Of a stretch of 38,688 nucleotides of DNA, positions 1-9,497 are shown piece after piece. Position 1 is the first letter of the stretch. Each line of letters starts with the position of its first letter. The notes below the pieces were generated by a model, which did no database searches, had not been told where the DNA came from, and saw only the letters and a program-made list of their open reading frames with translations. The stretch spans positions 1 through 38,688 of the forward strand of contig CAMLJR010000004.1 in assembly GCA_946480345.1 (NCBI GenBank), written 5' to 3'. The stretch is from an uncultured Spongiibacteraceae bacterium (GTDB taxonomy: Bacteria; Pseudomonadota; Gammaproteobacteria; Pseudomonadales; CAMLJR01). Both the position numbers and the translations under genes were made by a program.

Positions 1-952
1 AGCCTTCATTACCGAGCCGCTTCGTCAGTAATTGTTCGGTATTGGTGATCAATGCCTGCGAGAAAGTCTGGCCATCGCGCACGAGAATGAATTTACGCAG
101 TTCTTCTTCGGACAAAATAATATCGCCCGATAAATCGACTTTACCGACCTTGTATTCATCACCTTCATTCAGGTTGATAGTGACGTAAACCGCTTTGCGA
201 TCCGGTGTCGTCGACACCTGTGTCGAGTCAACGCGAAATTTGCTGAAGCCGCGATCGAGATAATAAGAATTCAGCTTCTCCAGATCGCCTTTCATTTTCT
301 CTTTCGAATATTTGTCGTTACCGCTCAGCCACGACCACCAGCCGGTAGTTTTCAATTCGAATAAATCGCGCAGCGTGTCATCGTCGAACTTGTTGTTACC
401 GACGATTGCGATATTTTTGATTTTTGCAGTATTACCTTCGTCAATATTGATCTGCACCGATACGCGGTTGCGCGGCTCGGCGATCACTTCGGTCTGGATA
501 TTCGCGTCGTAGCGGCCTTGCGCGACATATTGACGCGTCAGCTCCTGGCGCATCGCTTCTAATGTAGAGCGCTTGAATACTTGCCCTTCCGCGAGGCCTT
601 GTTTCTGCAAACCCTCAAGCAGCGACTCGGATTTGATCGCCTTATTGCCGTCCAGCTTGATTTCACTGATCGACGGTCGCTCCTGCACGACAACGACGAG
701 TACATTGCCCTCGCGCGCGATACGCACATCGTCGAAATTACCCGTCTGAAAAAGACTGCGAATTGCACCGCCTAAAACATCTTGATCGATTTGATCGCCG
801 ACGTTGATCGGCATGGCGGCGAAGATCGTGCCTGCTGAAATACGCTGCAGCCCTTCAACACGAATGTCGGAAACGACAAAGCCATCACTGGCTTGCGCAG
901 AAATGCTGCCCAACAGCAGACCAATAGCCGAAAACAAACGACGACGTTTCAT
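1..952 (-). CDS. bamA: Outer membrane protein assembly factor BamA (N-terminal part, cut by window edge)
   Basis: About 317 residues are visible: a signal peptide (MKRRR, hydrophobic core, cleavage near AQA-SD) followed by POTRA repeats. POTRA1 starts near residue 24 (FVVSDIRVEGLQR), POTRA2 near 92 (PSISEIKLDGNKAI), POTRA3 near 173 (AKIKNIAIVGNNKF) and POTRA4 near 265 (YKVGKVDLSGD). POTRA5 and the beta-barrel lie beyond base 1. BamA is the barrel subunit of the BAM complex that folds outer-membrane proteins. The ATG at 952 fits the signal peptide; its ribosome site is weak. It follows rseP on the same strand after 105 bases, as in many gammaproteobacteria. A loose sigma-E-like pair (GGAATAA, 16 bases, TTCAA) lies in that gap and is only a guess. 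The identity is secure. Confidence 0.96.
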   Translation of the reverse strand, partial: MKRRRLFSAIGLLLGSISAQASDGFVVSDIRVEGLQRISAGTIFAAMPINVGDQIDQDVLGGAIRSLFQTGNFDDVRIAREGNVLVVVVQERPSISEIKLDGNKAIKSESLLEGLQKQGLAEGQVFKRSTLEAMRQELTRQYVAQGRYDANIQTEVIAEPRNRVSVQINIDEGNTAKIKNIAIVGNNKFDDDTLRDLFELKTTGWWSWLSGNDKYSKEKMKGDLEKLNSYYLDRGFSKFRVDSTQVSTTPDRKAVYVTINLNEGDEYKVGKVDLSGDIILSEEELRKFILVRDGQTFSQALITNTEQLLTKRLGNEG

Positions 953-1057
953 CAGCAAATTTTTACCAGGATAAATCCAGCCAGTGCGGCATCGTTGAAT
1001 CGACACCACCATTTGTTATTCCAGCGACACTTTTAACGAGAGCGCACTCGGTGGTGA

Positions 1058-2413
1058 TCACAGTCGCAGCAAATCGTTATACAGCGCCAGCAGCATGACG
1101 CCAACGATGATGAACAAACCGATCTGCTGACCGAACGCTTGCACTTTTTCCGGCAGTGGCTTGCCGGTAATCAATTCCGGCAATGCAAAAAGAATGTGGC
1201 CACCATCGAGCACCGGAATCGGCAATAGGTTTAAAACTCCGAGACTGACACTGAAAAAAGCCAGAAACGCGACATACGGCTCCCAACCCATCTGGGCCGA
1301 AGCGGTCGCCACTTTAGCAATCGTGATCGGACCGCTCAAGTTTTTTGGCGAGATCATGCCGAGAATCATTTTCTTGATGGATTCGAGCGTCACCACCGAC
1401 ATCGTCCAGGTGCGCTTTAACGCGGGAACGACGGCGCTTAGCGGCGAATAACTGAAACTGCGCTCCATCGATTCCGGCCATTTGATCGTTCCGACCAAAC
1501 CCACAAGGCCGTACGCCTTGCCGCTTTCGTCTACTTTGCGCTCTGGCGTGACCTCGATGTCGAGTCGCTCCTCCCCTCGCAGGACACTCAGCTTGAGCAA
1601 CTGCTCGGGACGCGCTCTCACGTAATCCAGCCAGGTTTGCCAATCAGGCATCGCTTCACCGTTGGCCGCTTCTATTCGATCGCCAACTTTCAAACCGGCA
1701 CGCTCCGCAGGACCGTTCGGCATCAGGCGCTCGATCACAGGTTCGCCGCGGGGGCGCCACAATTCGATGCCAAGACTGCCGATCATGTCGGGCACTTCCT
1801 GTCCGGCCAGCCAGTTGTCGAGTTGAACCGTGACCTGCTGTACCGCGTCGGTATCCGGACGCTTAACCGAGACTTGCAGCGGACCGCTCTCGCCCAGGCG
1901 GCGCATCAGACGCTCATCGACCGCCTGCCACGTCGGCGTTTCGTCACCATCGATAGCGACGATTTCCTGGCCCTCGGCCAAGCCGGCAACGGCAGCGGGC
2001 GAATCGGGTTTAATCGCGCCAATGATCGGCGCCACGCCGCTGATTCCAGAAACGAAAATCGCCCAGAACAGCACGATGGCGAGCAGAAAATTAGCGATCG
2101 GGCCGGCGGCGACAATCGCGATTCGGCGGGTGACCGGTTGCCGGTTGAAGCTCATTGGCAGCAATTCAGGCGCGACCTCGCCTTCGCGCTCATCGAGCAT
2201 TTTCACGTATCCACCGAGCGGAATCGCAGCGACGACGAATTCCGTACCGTGCCGGTCATGCCAACGAAACAGCGCCTTACCAAAACCGATGCTGAAACGC
2301 AGCACCTTCACGCCGCAACGACGCGCCACCCAAAAATGCCCGTATTCATGGATCGTCACCAACACGCCGAGCGTGACAGCGGTGATCAAAATCATCTGTA
2401 CAACATTCATCAT
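1058..2413 (-). CDS. rseP: Site-2 zinc metalloprotease RseP, sigma-E pathway
   Basis: Inner-membrane intramembrane protease that cleaves the anti-sigma factor RseA after DegS, releasing sigma-E. The zinc site HEYGH is at about residues 22-26 inside the first membrane helix, and the second metal-ligand motif LDGGH is near residue 402. Two periplasmic PDZ domains lie between them (around residues 115-195 and 205-290). The length of 451 residues is normal for the family. The frame can be extended one codon to a TTG, but the ATG at 2413 has AGG about six bases upstream and overlaps the dxr stop by one base (TGATG), which implies coupled translation. Downstream is bamA, whose folding state is part of what sigma-E senses. 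Confidence 0.97.
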   Translation of the reverse strand: MMNVVQMILITAVTLGVLVTIHEYGHFWVARRCGVKVLRFSIGFGKALFRWHDRHGTEFVVAAIPLGGYVKMLDEREGEVAPELLPMSFNRQPVTRRIAIVAAGPIANFLLAIVLFWAIFVSGISGVAPIIGAIKPDSPAAVAGLAEGQEIVAIDGDETPTWQAVDERLMRRLGESGPLQVSVKRPDTDAVQQVTVQLDNWLAGQEVPDMIGSLGIELWRPRGEPVIERLMPNGPAERAGLKVGDRIEAANGEAMPDWQTWLDYVRARPEQLLKLSVLRGEERLDIEVTPERKVDESGKAYGLVGLVGTIKWPESMERSFSYSPLSAVVPALKRTWTMSVVTLESIKKMILGMISPKNLSGPITIAKVATASAQMGWEPYVAFLAFFSVSLGVLNLLPIPVLDGGHILFALPELITGKPLPEKVQAFGQQIGLFIIVGVMLLALYNDLLRL

Positions 2414-3603
2414 CAATTACCTATGGAGCGAATGAAGGCAACGGCCAATTCACGCGCAGCTCGATCGGCGGTTTGGACCTCTTCAAGCGTATGCGGTTCA
2501 GACTCTGCAATTTCGGTGAGCACGTGTTCGATCACCCGGGCGATGGCGGTAAAGGGCAACCGGTTATCGAGGAATGCGGTGACGGCTTCTTCATTTGCAG
2601 CGTTTAGCAGTGCCGGCGCCGTGCCACCGCGCCGGATAGCTTCGATCGCCAGTCTTAGGCAGGGAAAGCGCTCGAAGTCCGGCGCTCGAAAATCGAGACG
2701 TCCTTGGGCGATAAGATCGAGTGCGCCGACGCCTGAATCGATGCGCTCGGGCCATGCCAGCGCGTGGGCGATCGGTGTGCGCATATCCGGATTTCCGAGC
2801 TGCGCCAGTACCGAGCCGTCGACGTATTCGACCATTGAATGAATCACCGATTGCGGATGCACGACTATCTGCACCTGCTCGGGCTTGGCATCGAACAGCC
2901 AGCAAGCCTCGATTAGCTCGAGTCCTTTGTTCATCATCGTGGCCGAATCGACAGAAATCTTCGGACCCATCGACCAGTTGGGATGTGCGATTGCCTGCGC
3001 CGGTGTGACCTGATCGAGCGCCGCCAGCGGCGTGTCGCGAAAAGGCCCGCCGGAACCGGTCAGCAAAATACGACGCACACCGACAGTGTTCAGGCCGCGA
3101 CGATAGTCGGCAGGCATGCATTGGAATATCGCGTTGTGCTCGCTGTCGACGGGAAGCAGCACCGCACCGGATTCAGCGACCGCCTGCATGAACAACGGCC
3201 CCGCCATCACCAGCGATTCTTTATTGGCGAGCAAAATCTGCTTGCCCGCCTTAACCGCCGCCATCGTCGGCTCCAGGCCGGCAGCGCCCACGATCGCCGC
3301 GACGACGACGTCGGCGTCGGGATGCGCGGCGACAAACTGCAGCCCCTCGCCGCCCGACAACACTTCAGTATCGGGAGCAACGGTGGCTAGGCGCATGCGC
3401 AATTGCGCCGCACCGCCATTATTCGCGACGACATATCGGGGCCGGTATTGCACCGCAAGCTCGGCGAGTTTATCGATATTAAAGTTGGCGGTGAGCGCGA
3501 ACACGCGATAGCGATCGGGGTGACGCGCGATGACATCGAGCGTACTGGCGCCAATGGAGCCCGTGGCGCCGAGAACCGTAACTGTTTTTAACGTTGCCAT
3601 CAT
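2413..3603 (-). CDS. dxr: 1-deoxy-D-xylulose 5-phosphate reductoisomerase
   Basis: Cytoplasmic NADPH-dependent enzyme making 2-C-methyl-D-erythritol 4-phosphate, the committed step of the MEP isoprenoid pathway. Visible family motifs are the N-terminal nucleotide-binding [26 protein letters not shown] with the metal ligands, and the long [20 protein letters not shown] segment. The length of 396 residues is typical. The start ATG (3603) overlaps the cdsA stop by four bases (ATGA); a second ATG follows immediately. With uppS and cdsA next door, the cluster supplies isoprenoid carrier and phospholipid precursors. Confidence 0.97.
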   Translation of the reverse strand: MMATLKTVTVLGATGSIGASTLDVIARHPDRYRVFALTANFNIDKLAELAVQYRPRYVVANNGGAAQLRMRLATVAPDTEVLSGGEGLQFVAAHPDADVVVAAIVGAAGLEPTMAAVKAGKQILLANKESLVMAGPLFMQAVAESGAVLLPVDSEHNAIFQCMPADYRRGLNTVGVRRILLTGSGGPFRDTPLAALDQVTPAQAIAHPNWSMGPKISVDSATMMNKGLELIEACWLFDAKPEQVQIVVHPQSVIHSMVEYVDGSVLAQLGNPDMRTPIAHALAWPERIDSGVGALDLIAQGRLDFRAPDFERFPCLRLAIEAIRRGGTAPALLNAANEEAVTAFLDNRLPFTAIARVIEHVLTEIAESEPHTLEEVQTADRAARELAVAFIRSIGN

Positions 3604-4427
3604 GCCGCCAGTAACAAGCCGAGCGCGAATACCGGTGCCGCTGCGCTGATGCTATCGAGCCGATCCATCACGCCGCCGTGACCGGGCAGCAGATTGCTGC
3701 TGTCCTTCACGCCGCGGAAGCGTTTCACCATGCTTTCCACCAGATCGCCCAGCACCGACGCCAATACCGTAGCCGCTGCGATCACCAGGAATGCGGATAA
3801 CGGCAACTGTTGCCAGAAAACGAAGTGCACCACGACCGTAAACAGCAGACCAGCCGCCAGGCCGCCCCAGAATCCCTCCCACGACTTGCCGGGACTTACC
3901 GCCGGCGCCAGCTTATGCCTGCCGAAATTGCTGCCGCTGAAATACGCACCGATATCGGCGGCGGCAACCAGAGTCAGTAAAAACAGGATTTTCCATTCGC
4001 CATCGGCTTGCAGACGCAAATAGACGCATGCAAGCCATGCCGGCAGCAATGCCAACCAGCCCATCGCGAGGCGCAACGGCACCGAACCCCACCACGCGCC
4101 ACTGGCCGGGAATGCTTTCACCAGCAACAGCGCGAGAAGCCACCATACCGCAGCGATGACAAGCACCCAGCGTATTACTTGATAATCGGGCGTTGTCGTG
4201 GCAAGACCCGTTAGCCCCACTAATGCGACCGACGCACCGATCGATAGCGCGCAATACAACGAGCGCGCCCAAAATGTCTGCAATCCCGAAAGATCCGCCC
4301 ACTCCCAACACGCTGCGAGCACGATCAGCGCAAGCAATCCCACCAGCCACATCGCCGGCAGCCAGATGATTGCCGCCAACGCTACGCCCGCCAGTAAAAA
4401 ACCGGTGATCAATCGCTGTTTAAGCAT
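3600..4427 (-). CDS. cdsA: Phosphatidate cytidylyltransferase
   Basis: Integral membrane enzyme that makes CDP-diacylglycerol from phosphatidate and CTP, the branch point of phospholipid synthesis. The 275 residues are mostly hydrophobic helices. The C-terminal CDP-DAG synthase signature is visible ([20 protein letters not shown], then GVMDRLDS) at about residues 233-261. The start at 4427 lies eight bases inside the end of uppS and the stop overlaps dxr by four bases, so it is probably translated as part of an uppS-cdsA-dxr-rseP unit. Confidence 0.96.
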   Translation of the reverse strand: MLKQRLITGFLLAGVALAAIIWLPAMWLVGLLALIVLAACWEWADLSGLQTFWARSLYCALSIGASVALVGLTGLATTTPDYQVIRWVLVIAAVWWLLALLLVKAFPASGAWWGSVPLRLAMGWLALLPAWLACVYLRLQADGEWKILFLLTLVAAADIGAYFSGSNFGRHKLAPAVSPGKSWEGFWGGLAAGLLFTVVVHFVFWQQLPLSAFLVIAAATVLASVLGDLVESMVKRFRGVKDSSNLLPGHGGVMDRLDSISAAAPVFALGLLLAA

Positions 4428-5184
4428 CGCTGGCAGCCTCGGCTATCGACATGGATTCACGCCCGCCAAAACGTCGCTCGCGCTGATCGTATGCCTGTAA
4501 TGCGCGCTGCATTTCCGCCTCGCCAAAATCCGGCCAGAGCGCATCGGTGAAGTAGAGTTCGGTATAGGCGATCTGCCAGAGGAGGAAATTGCTGATGCGC
4601 TGTTCGCCGGCAGTGCGAATGAGCAGATCCGGCTTTGGCAGCTCGGACAGTGCAGTGGCTTTATCGAACTGTTCGATATCAATTTGCGCTGCGGAGAGTT
4701 CGCCAGCAGCCACGCGCTGCGCCAACTGACGAGCAGCGTTGACGATGTCCCACTGGCCACCGTAGTCCACTGCGATAACCAGCTCCGAGGCGGTATTGTC
4801 TGCGGTCAGGTGTTCGGCCGCCGTCATTTTTTTTTGCAAACCGGCATTGAGTCGCGAGCGCTCGCCGATAAACCGCAACCGCACATTGTCGCGATGCAGC
4901 TTTTTGACTTCGCTGCCGAGGTAGGTCGAAAACAATTGCATGAGGGCGGCGACTTCGGCACTGGGGCGATTCCAGTTTTCGCTGCTGAAGGCGAACAGTG
5001 TCAGCACCTGCACGCCATGCGTGCGACAACTGCGCATCACACCGCGAATCGCCTCAACCCCGGCGCGATGCCCCGCCGCTCCCGGCAATCTGCGCGCGGT
5101 AGCCCAGCGGTTATTACCATCCATGATAATTGCCACGTGACGCGGAACACGCCTCAACGCGGCAGCCTGATTGCTATCGGTCAT
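4420..5184 (-). CDS. uppS: Undecaprenyl diphosphate synthase
   Basis: Cis-prenyltransferase extending farnesyl diphosphate to the C55 lipid carrier needed for peptidoglycan and polysaccharide export. The family hallmark IIMDGNNRWA near residues 19-28 contains the catalytic aspartate, followed by the GHRAG segment. Later blocks LTLFAFSSENW and LLIRTAGEQRISNFLLWQ are intact. The frame also opens at a TTG at 5199, but the ATG at 5184 has GAGG at good distance and leaves a 23-base gap after frr; it gives 254 residues, normal for the family. Confidence 0.96.
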   Translation of the reverse strand: MTDSNQAAALRRVPRHVAIIMDGNNRWATARRLPGAAGHRAGVEAIRGVMRSCRTHGVQVLTLFAFSSENWNRPSAEVAALMQLFSTYLGSEVKKLHRDNVRLRFIGERSRLNAGLQKKMTAAEHLTADNTASELVIAVDYGGQWDIVNAARQLAQRVAAGELSAAQIDIEQFDKATALSELPKPDLLIRTAGEQRISNFLLWQIAYTELYFTDALWPDFGEAEMQRALQAYDQRERRFGGRESMSIAEAASDA

Positions 5185-5207
5185 AGAGCCTCGGGGCAAA
5201 TGGCAGC

Positions 5208-5765
5208 TCAGATTGCCATCAGATCGTTTTCTTTCGCAGCCAACGCCTTATCGGCTTCGGCGATGTAGCGGTCGGTGAGCTTCTGAACATCGTCCTGCGC
5301 CTTGCGCTCCTGATCCTCGCCGATTTCCTTTTCCTTCAACAGGTCTTTGATGTCGGCGAGTACATCGCGGCGCACATTGCGGATCGATACCCGCGCGTTC
5401 TCGGCTTCCTGACGCGCCTGCTTGATATAGCCTTTACGCGTCTCTTCGGTCAGCTGCGGCATGGGAATGCGTATCACCGTACCCGCAGTGCTCGGATTCA
5501 AGCCGAGATCGGATTTCATAATCGCCTTCTCGACGTCGGGCACCATGTTGCGCTCCCACGGCGATACGGTCAGCGTGCGCGCATCTTCGACGCCGACGTT
5601 GGCGACCTGGCTGAGCGGAACTTCACTGCCGTAATAATTGACGCGAATGGTGTCGAGCAAACTGGGGTGCGCGCGACCCGTACGGATTTTGTTGAAGTTA
5701 TGGCCGAGCACATCGACCGCTTTTTTCATCCGGTCTTCGGCGTCTTTTTTTAATTCGTCGATCAC
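5208..5765 (-). CDS. frr: Ribosome recycling factor
   Basis: Cytoplasmic factor that, with EF-G, splits post-termination ribosomes. The length of 185 residues equals the usual size. The N-terminal helix ([19 protein letters not shown]), the [13 protein letters not shown] segment and the C-terminal helix of the three-helix bundle are recognisable. Translation starts at a GTG (5765) with a strong GGAGAG five bases upstream. It lies 58 bases after pyrH on the same strand, the standard arrangement. Confidence 0.97.
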   Translation of the reverse strand: MIDELKKDAEDRMKKAVDVLGHNFNKIRTGRAHPSLLDTIRVNYYGSEVPLSQVANVGVEDARTLTVSPWERNMVPDVEKAIMKSDLGLNPSTAGTVIRIPMPQLTEETRKGYIKQARQEAENARVSIRNVRRDVLADIKDLLKEKEIGEDQERKAQDDVQKLTDRYIAEADKALAAKENDLMAI

Positions 5766-5823
5766 GTGAACTCTCCGATAAATTAATGTGCGAACTACCG
5801 CAATGGCTTAGCCCTGCCTTAGG

Positions 5824-6549
5824 TTAGCCCTGTACGAGGGTACCTTCTTTGCCGCCGACCACGATGTTCAACAACGCACCCACCTTCTCCATCGCGAATA
5901 CGCGGATCGGCATATTGTGGTCGCGGCATAAACAGATCGCCGTCAAATCCATCACGCCCAGCTTTTGATCGAGCACTTCGTCGTAGGTGAGGTGTTCGTA
6001 TTTTACGGCATCGGGATTGCGCATTGGATCGTCATTGTAAATGCCGTCCACTTTCGTCGCTTTCAGCACCAGCTCGGCATTGATTTCGATCCCGCGCAGA
6101 CACGCCGCAGAATCGGTGGTGAAAAATGGATTGCCGGTACCCGCTGCAAAAATCACGACTTCGCCGCGCTCGAGCGCGCGCACCGCTTTGCGTCGATCGT
6201 AGTAATCGACAACACCACTCATCGGAATTGCCGACATCACACGCGATGCGATATTGCTGCGTTCGAGCGCATCGCGCATCGCCAAGCCGTTCATCACGGT
6301 TGCCAGCATGCCCATGTGATCACCGGTCACGCGGTCGAGACCCGCCGCCTGTAGCGCCGCGCCGCGGAATAGATTGCCGCCGCCGACGACCAGCCCAACC
6401 TGCACGCCGATCCCGATCAGCTGACCGATTTCGAGCGCCATGCGGTCGAGGATTCTTGGATCGATGCCGACGCCGTCCTTGCCGAGCGCCTCGCCACTGA
6501 GCTTCAGCAAAATACGTTTGAATTTACGGTCGCGCGACTGATTCGACAT
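5824..6549 (-). CDS. pyrH: UMP kinase
   Basis: Phosphorylates UMP to UDP in pyrimidine nucleotide synthesis; bacterial members belong to the amino-acid kinase family and act as hexamers. Motifs include the N-terminal [11 protein letters not shown] phosphate loop, [10 protein letters not shown], and [34 protein letters not shown] lies near the C-terminus. The frame is open 63 codons further upstream, but the ATG at 6549 has GGAGAAGGGC directly before it and gives 241 residues, the typical length. The upstream extension would run through the tsf terminator. Confidence 0.97.
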   Translation of the reverse strand: MSNQSRDRKFKRILLKLSGEALGKDGVGIDPRILDRMALEIGQLIGIGVQVGLVVGGGNLFRGAALQAAGLDRVTGDHMGMLATVMNGLAMRDALERSNIASRVMSAIPMSGVVDYYDRRKAVRALERGEVVIFAAGTGNPFFTTDSAACLRGIEINAELVLKATKVDGIYNDDPMRNPDAVKYEHLTYDEVLDQKLGVMDLTAICLCRDHNMPIRVFAMEKVGALLNIVVGGKEGTLVQG

Positions 6550-6608
6550 GCCCTTCTCCACCATTCGCCATGACTTTTGGAGCGCGCAGGGATTGCGTCT
6601 CCGGAATA

Positions 6609-6633
6609 CGAAAACGGGGCCGATTGGCCCCGT
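6609..6633 (-). terminator. Terminator downstream of tsf
   Basis: On the minus strand ACGGGGCC, loop AATC, GGCCCCGT is a perfect 8-bp GC-rich stem followed by TTTTC. It lies 17 bases after the tsf stop and about 60 bases before the pyrH start. The T run is short, so some read-through into pyrH is possible. Confidence 0.8.
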
Positions 6634-6649
6634 GCACGCTTGGCCTGTT

Positions 6650-7522
6650 TCAGCCTTTAACTTGCGCCGCTGCGGCAACTTCCGCAGCGAAATCCACTTC
6701 CTGCTTCTCGATGCCTTCACCGACTTCGAAGCGAACAAACTCGATCACTTCCGCGCCGGCCTTTTTGACCAGAGCGCCAACGGTGGTTTCGGGATCCTTC
6801 ACGAACGGTTGATCGAGCAACGCGCTTTCCGCGAGGAATTTCTTCACACGGCCCATCACCATCTTCTCGATGATATCGGCCGGCTTGCCGCTTTCTGCCG
6901 CTTGCGCGGTGTAGATTTCTTTTTCCTTCGCAATCACGTCGGCCGACATATCTTCCTGACGGACCACCTGCGGGTTAACCGCCGCTACGTGCATCGCGAC
7001 ATCCTTCGCAAGTTCCGCATCGCCGCCTTTCAGCGCAACGAGCACGCCGATGCGGTTGGTCGAGTGCACATAGGTGCCGACCACGCCATTCGCGGCGCTC
7101 ACGACACGCACACGGCGCGCACTGATGTTTTCGCCGATTTTTTGCACGAGCGCCTGACGCGCAGATTCGAGTTCGCCGTCCATCAACGCTGCGACATCGC
7201 TTTGCTTGCTCGCAAACGCTTTGTCGACGACCTGCGCCACGAACGCAAGGAAATTGCCATCGCGCGCGACGAAGTCGGTTTCGCTATTGACTTCAACCAG
7301 CACGCCGTAGCTGCCATCGGCGGCGAGTTTGGTCGCGACAACGCCGTCAGCTGCGGTGCGGCCAGCTTTTTTCGCCGCCTTCATGCCGCTCGATTTGCGC
7401 AGTTCTTCGATGGCCTTTTCGATATCGCCTTCGGATTCGACCAGAGCCTTTTTACATTCCATCATGCCGAGGCCAGTGCGCTCGCGCAGTTCTTTTACCA
7501 GGGATGCCGTTACTTCTGCCAT
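6650..7522 (-). CDS. tsf: Elongation factor Ts
   Basis: Guanine nucleotide exchange factor for EF-Tu. The N-terminal UBA-like module with [19 protein letters not shown] (about residues 10-28) and the TDFVARD core signature near residues 80-86 are intact. The length of 290 residues is normal. The start at 7522 (MAEVTAS) is set by a near-perfect GGAGGA eight bases upstream; five further upstream codons are open but are not likely used. Terminators flank the gene on both sides. Confidence 0.97.
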   Translation of the reverse strand: MAEVTASLVKELRERTGLGMMECKKALVESEGDIEKAIEELRKSSGMKAAKKAGRTAADGVVATKLAADGSYGVLVEVNSETDFVARDGNFLAFVAQVVDKAFASKQSDVAALMDGELESARQALVQKIGENISARRVRVVSAANGVVGTYVHSTNRIGVLVALKGGDAELAKDVAMHVAAVNPQVVRQEDMSADVIAKEKEIYTAQAAESGKPADIIEKMVMGRVKKFLAESALLDQPFVKDPETTVGALVKKAGAEVIEFVRFEVGEGIEKQEVDFAAEVAAAAQVKG

Positions 7523-7624
7523 TGCAGATTCCTCCACGTCGAATGGACTGCCACGCGATCCATTCTATTAATTACGACTTGGCCAGTTAATTACCGGCCC
7601 AGCCATTCGATAAACGACCGTCCG

Positions 7625-7648
7625 AAAAAAGGGGGCCTAGCCCCCTTT
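7625..7648 (-). terminator. Strong terminator/attenuator between rpsB and tsf
   Basis: A perfect 9-bp stem (AAAGGGGGC, loop 3, GCCCCCTTT at 7628-7648) is followed on the minus strand by an unbroken run of T. It lies 22 bases after the rpsB stop. In well-studied relatives rpsB and tsf are partly co-transcribed with a terminator between them, so this probably sets the ratio of S2 to EF-Ts. Confidence 0.92.
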
Positions 7649-7669
7649 GATCAGCTGGCGGCGCGACGA

Positions 7670-8419
7670 TTACTCGGCAGCGCTCGCCTCGTCTGCTTTG
7701 ACTTCGACGAATTCGTCAGGAGTCATCGCGGCGCCATTGTCGCCACGGCCGGCAATAACGGCTTCAGCGATAGCAGTCGCGTACAGCTTGACTGCGCGAA
7801 TCGCGTCGTCGTTGCCGGGGATGACGTAATCAACGCCATCCGGATTGCTGTTGGTATCGACCACACCGATCACCGGAATGCCGAGCTTGTTGGCTTCCTG
7901 GATCGCAATGCGCTCGTGATCGACGTCGATGATGAACAGCGCATCGGGCAGACCCGCCATTTCCTTGATACCGCCGATCGAGCGTTCGAGTTTTTCCATT
8001 TCACGGGTACGCATCAGCGCTTCTTTCTTGGTCAGTTTGGCGAATGTGCCGTCCTGACTTTGCGCTTCGAGCTCACGCAGACGCTTGATCGACTGGCGAA
8101 TGGTTTTGTAGTTGGTCAACATGCCGCCGAGCCAGCGGTGGCTGACGAATGGCATGCCGCAACGAGCTGCTTGCTCTTTGATGATTTTGCTGGCCGAGCG
8201 CTTGGTGCCGACCATCAGAATCTTATTCTTGTTACCTGCCAGCTTGCGTACGAAAGTCAGGGCATCGTTGAATGTCGGTACGGTGTGCTCGAGGTTGATG
8301 ATATGGATCTTGTTGCGGGCGCCGAAAATGTACTGTGCCATTTTCGGGTTCCAGAAACGGGTTTGGTGGCCGAAGTGGACACCGGCTTGCAGCATTTCGC
8401 GCATGCTTACTTGAGACAT
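7670..8419 (-). CDS. rpsB: 30S ribosomal protein S2
   Basis: The sequence begins [20 protein letters not shown] and contains [20 protein letters not shown] and [19 protein letters not shown], all diagnostic of S2. The length of 249 residues is typical. The ATG at 8419 has AAGGAATC upstream. It is the first gene of the minus-strand housekeeping group and is divergent from map. Confidence 0.98.
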   Translation of the reverse strand: MSQVSMREMLQAGVHFGHQTRFWNPKMAQYIFGARNKIHIINLEHTVPTFNDALTFVRKLAGNKNKILMVGTKRSASKIIKEQAARCGMPFVSHRWLGGMLTNYKTIRQSIKRLRELEAQSQDGTFAKLTKKEALMRTREMEKLERSIGGIKEMAGLPDALFIIDVDHERIAIQEANKLGIPVIGVVDTNSNPDGVDYVIPGNDDAIRAVKLYATAIAEAVIAGRGDNGAAMTPDEFVEVKADEASAAE

Positions 8420-8574
8420 GATGATTCCTTGATTGGGTTAGTCCTCCACGCATCCCAGCAATCCACCCGCCCTCTCAACTAAAAGAGGGGAGCACCCAGA
8501 CCACTGTGACGATACGTGTGCGGCGTTAAATAAATAGAACAATTAAGCCCGCCCAACGGCGGACGCGCTTTATA
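8420..8574 (-). promoter_or_regulatory. rpsB promoter and long 5' leader
   Basis: On the minus strand a TATAAA box (8569-8574) is followed by GCGCG, a GC-rich discriminator as expected for a stringently controlled ribosomal promoter. I see no good -35. The leader is about 140 bases and contains GC-rich blocks (GGGTGCTCCCC, GGGCGGGTGG, GGGATGCGTGGAGGAC) shortly before the ribosome site. In gammaproteobacteria S2 represses its own mRNA through a conserved leader; that this leader does so is inferred from position and layout only. Confidence 0.6.
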
Positions 8575-8618
8575 CCACAACAGGACTTGTGCCGAAAGCC
8601 GAAAATGCTCCGTAGCGG

Positions 8619-8649
8619 TTGATTGCGCGAGGGTGCCCTGGTTTACAAT
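8619..8649 (+). promoter_or_regulatory. Candidate promoter for map-glnD
   Basis: TTGATT (8619-8624) and TACAAT (8644-8649) resemble -35 and -10 boxes, with a long 19-base spacer. Immediately after is a perfect 7-bp hairpin, GCCCGAG / CTCGGGC at 8650-8670, without a T run, which would sit at the start of the transcript. It is divergent from the rpsB promoter. Confidence 0.45.
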
Positions 8650-8711
8650 GCCCGAGCAATTTTCTCGGGCAAACGCCCCTATCGAAACATTTCAATGGAC
8701 TCATCCCGATC

Positions 8712-9494
8712 GTGACTGCCGACTCGCCGGAACAGATTGAAAAAATGCGTATCGCCGGTCGCCTGGCCGCCGAAGTGCTCGAAATGATCGCGCCCTATGT
8801 GAAGCCCGGCATCAGCACCGGCGAGCTCGATCGCATCTGCCATGAGTACATCGTCAACGTGCAGCAGGCGATTCCCGCGCCGTTGAATTATCACGGCTTT
8901 CCGAAATCGATCTGCACGTCGGTCAACGAAGTGGTTTGCCACGGCATTCCATCCGAGAAAAAGATCCTCAAGGAAGGCGACATCATCAATGTCGATATCA
9001 CCGTCATAAAAGATGGATACCACGGCGATACCAGCGCGATGTTTCATGTCGGCGCGCCGCAACCGCATGCCGATCGGCTGATTCGCATCACGAAGGAATG
9101 CCTGTATCGCGGCATTGCCGAGGTCAAACCCGGCGCGCGACTCGGCGATATCGGCCATGCCATTCAGCATCATGCCGAAGCCCACTACTATTCGGTGGTT
9201 CGCGAATACTGCGGCCACGGCATTGGCACGACGTTCCACGAAGATCCGCAGGTACTCCATTACGGCCAGCGCGGCACCGGCATGGAATTAAAGGAAGGCA
9301 TGATCTTCACGATCGAGCCGATGATCAACGCCGGCAAACGACACGTGAAACTGAACCAGAAAGACGGCTGGACCGTCTCCACCAAGGACGGCCGCTTGTC
9401 GGCGCAATGGGAGCACATGGTGCTGGTCACCCATGACGGCGTCGAAGTGCTGACCGCGCGCTCGGACGAACCCTTCGCGCGCACAACGGCCTGA
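8712..9494 (+). CDS. map: Methionine aminopeptidase, type I
   Basis: Removes the initiator methionine from new proteins. Metal-binding residues sit in family motifs: VDITV (Asp near residue 97), GDTSAMF, GHGIGTTFHEDPQV (His near 171), MIFTIEPM (Glu) and QWEHMVLVT (Glu). The frame is open from a TTG at 8619, but homology begins at TADSPEQIEKMRIAG, so I choose the GTG at 8712, giving 260 residues. That start lacks a clear ribosome site. glnD begins three bases after the stop. Confidence 0.95.
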   Translation: MTADSPEQIEKMRIAGRLAAEVLEMIAPYVKPGISTGELDRICHEYIVNVQQAIPAPLNYHGFPKSICTSVNEVVCHGIPSEKKILKEGDIINVDITVIKDGYHGDTSAMFHVGAPQPHADRLIRITKECLYRGIAEVKPGARLGDIGHAIQHHAEAHYYSVVREYCGHGIGTTFHEDPQVLHYGQRGTGMELKEGMIFTIEPMINAGKRHVKLNQKDGWTVSTKDGRLSAQWEHMVLVTHDGVEVLTARSDEPFARTTA

Positions 9495-9497
9495 CCC

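Noticed and set aside
953..1057. Sigma-E promoter for bamA
   Set aside because: GGAATAA and TTCAA have near-correct spacing but match the sigma-E consensus poorly, so it is mentioned only in the gene note.
1637..2842. A 401-codon plus-strand frame across rseP and dxr
   Set aside because: Antisense to two certain genes, with no recognisable domain; GC-rich codon bias explains the open frame.
6548..8482. A 644-codon open frame on the plus strand across pyrH, tsf and rpsB
   Set aside because: It lies antisense to three certain genes and runs through the terminators; its protein has the His/Arg/Phe-rich composition typical of antisense shadows, and no ribosome site fits.
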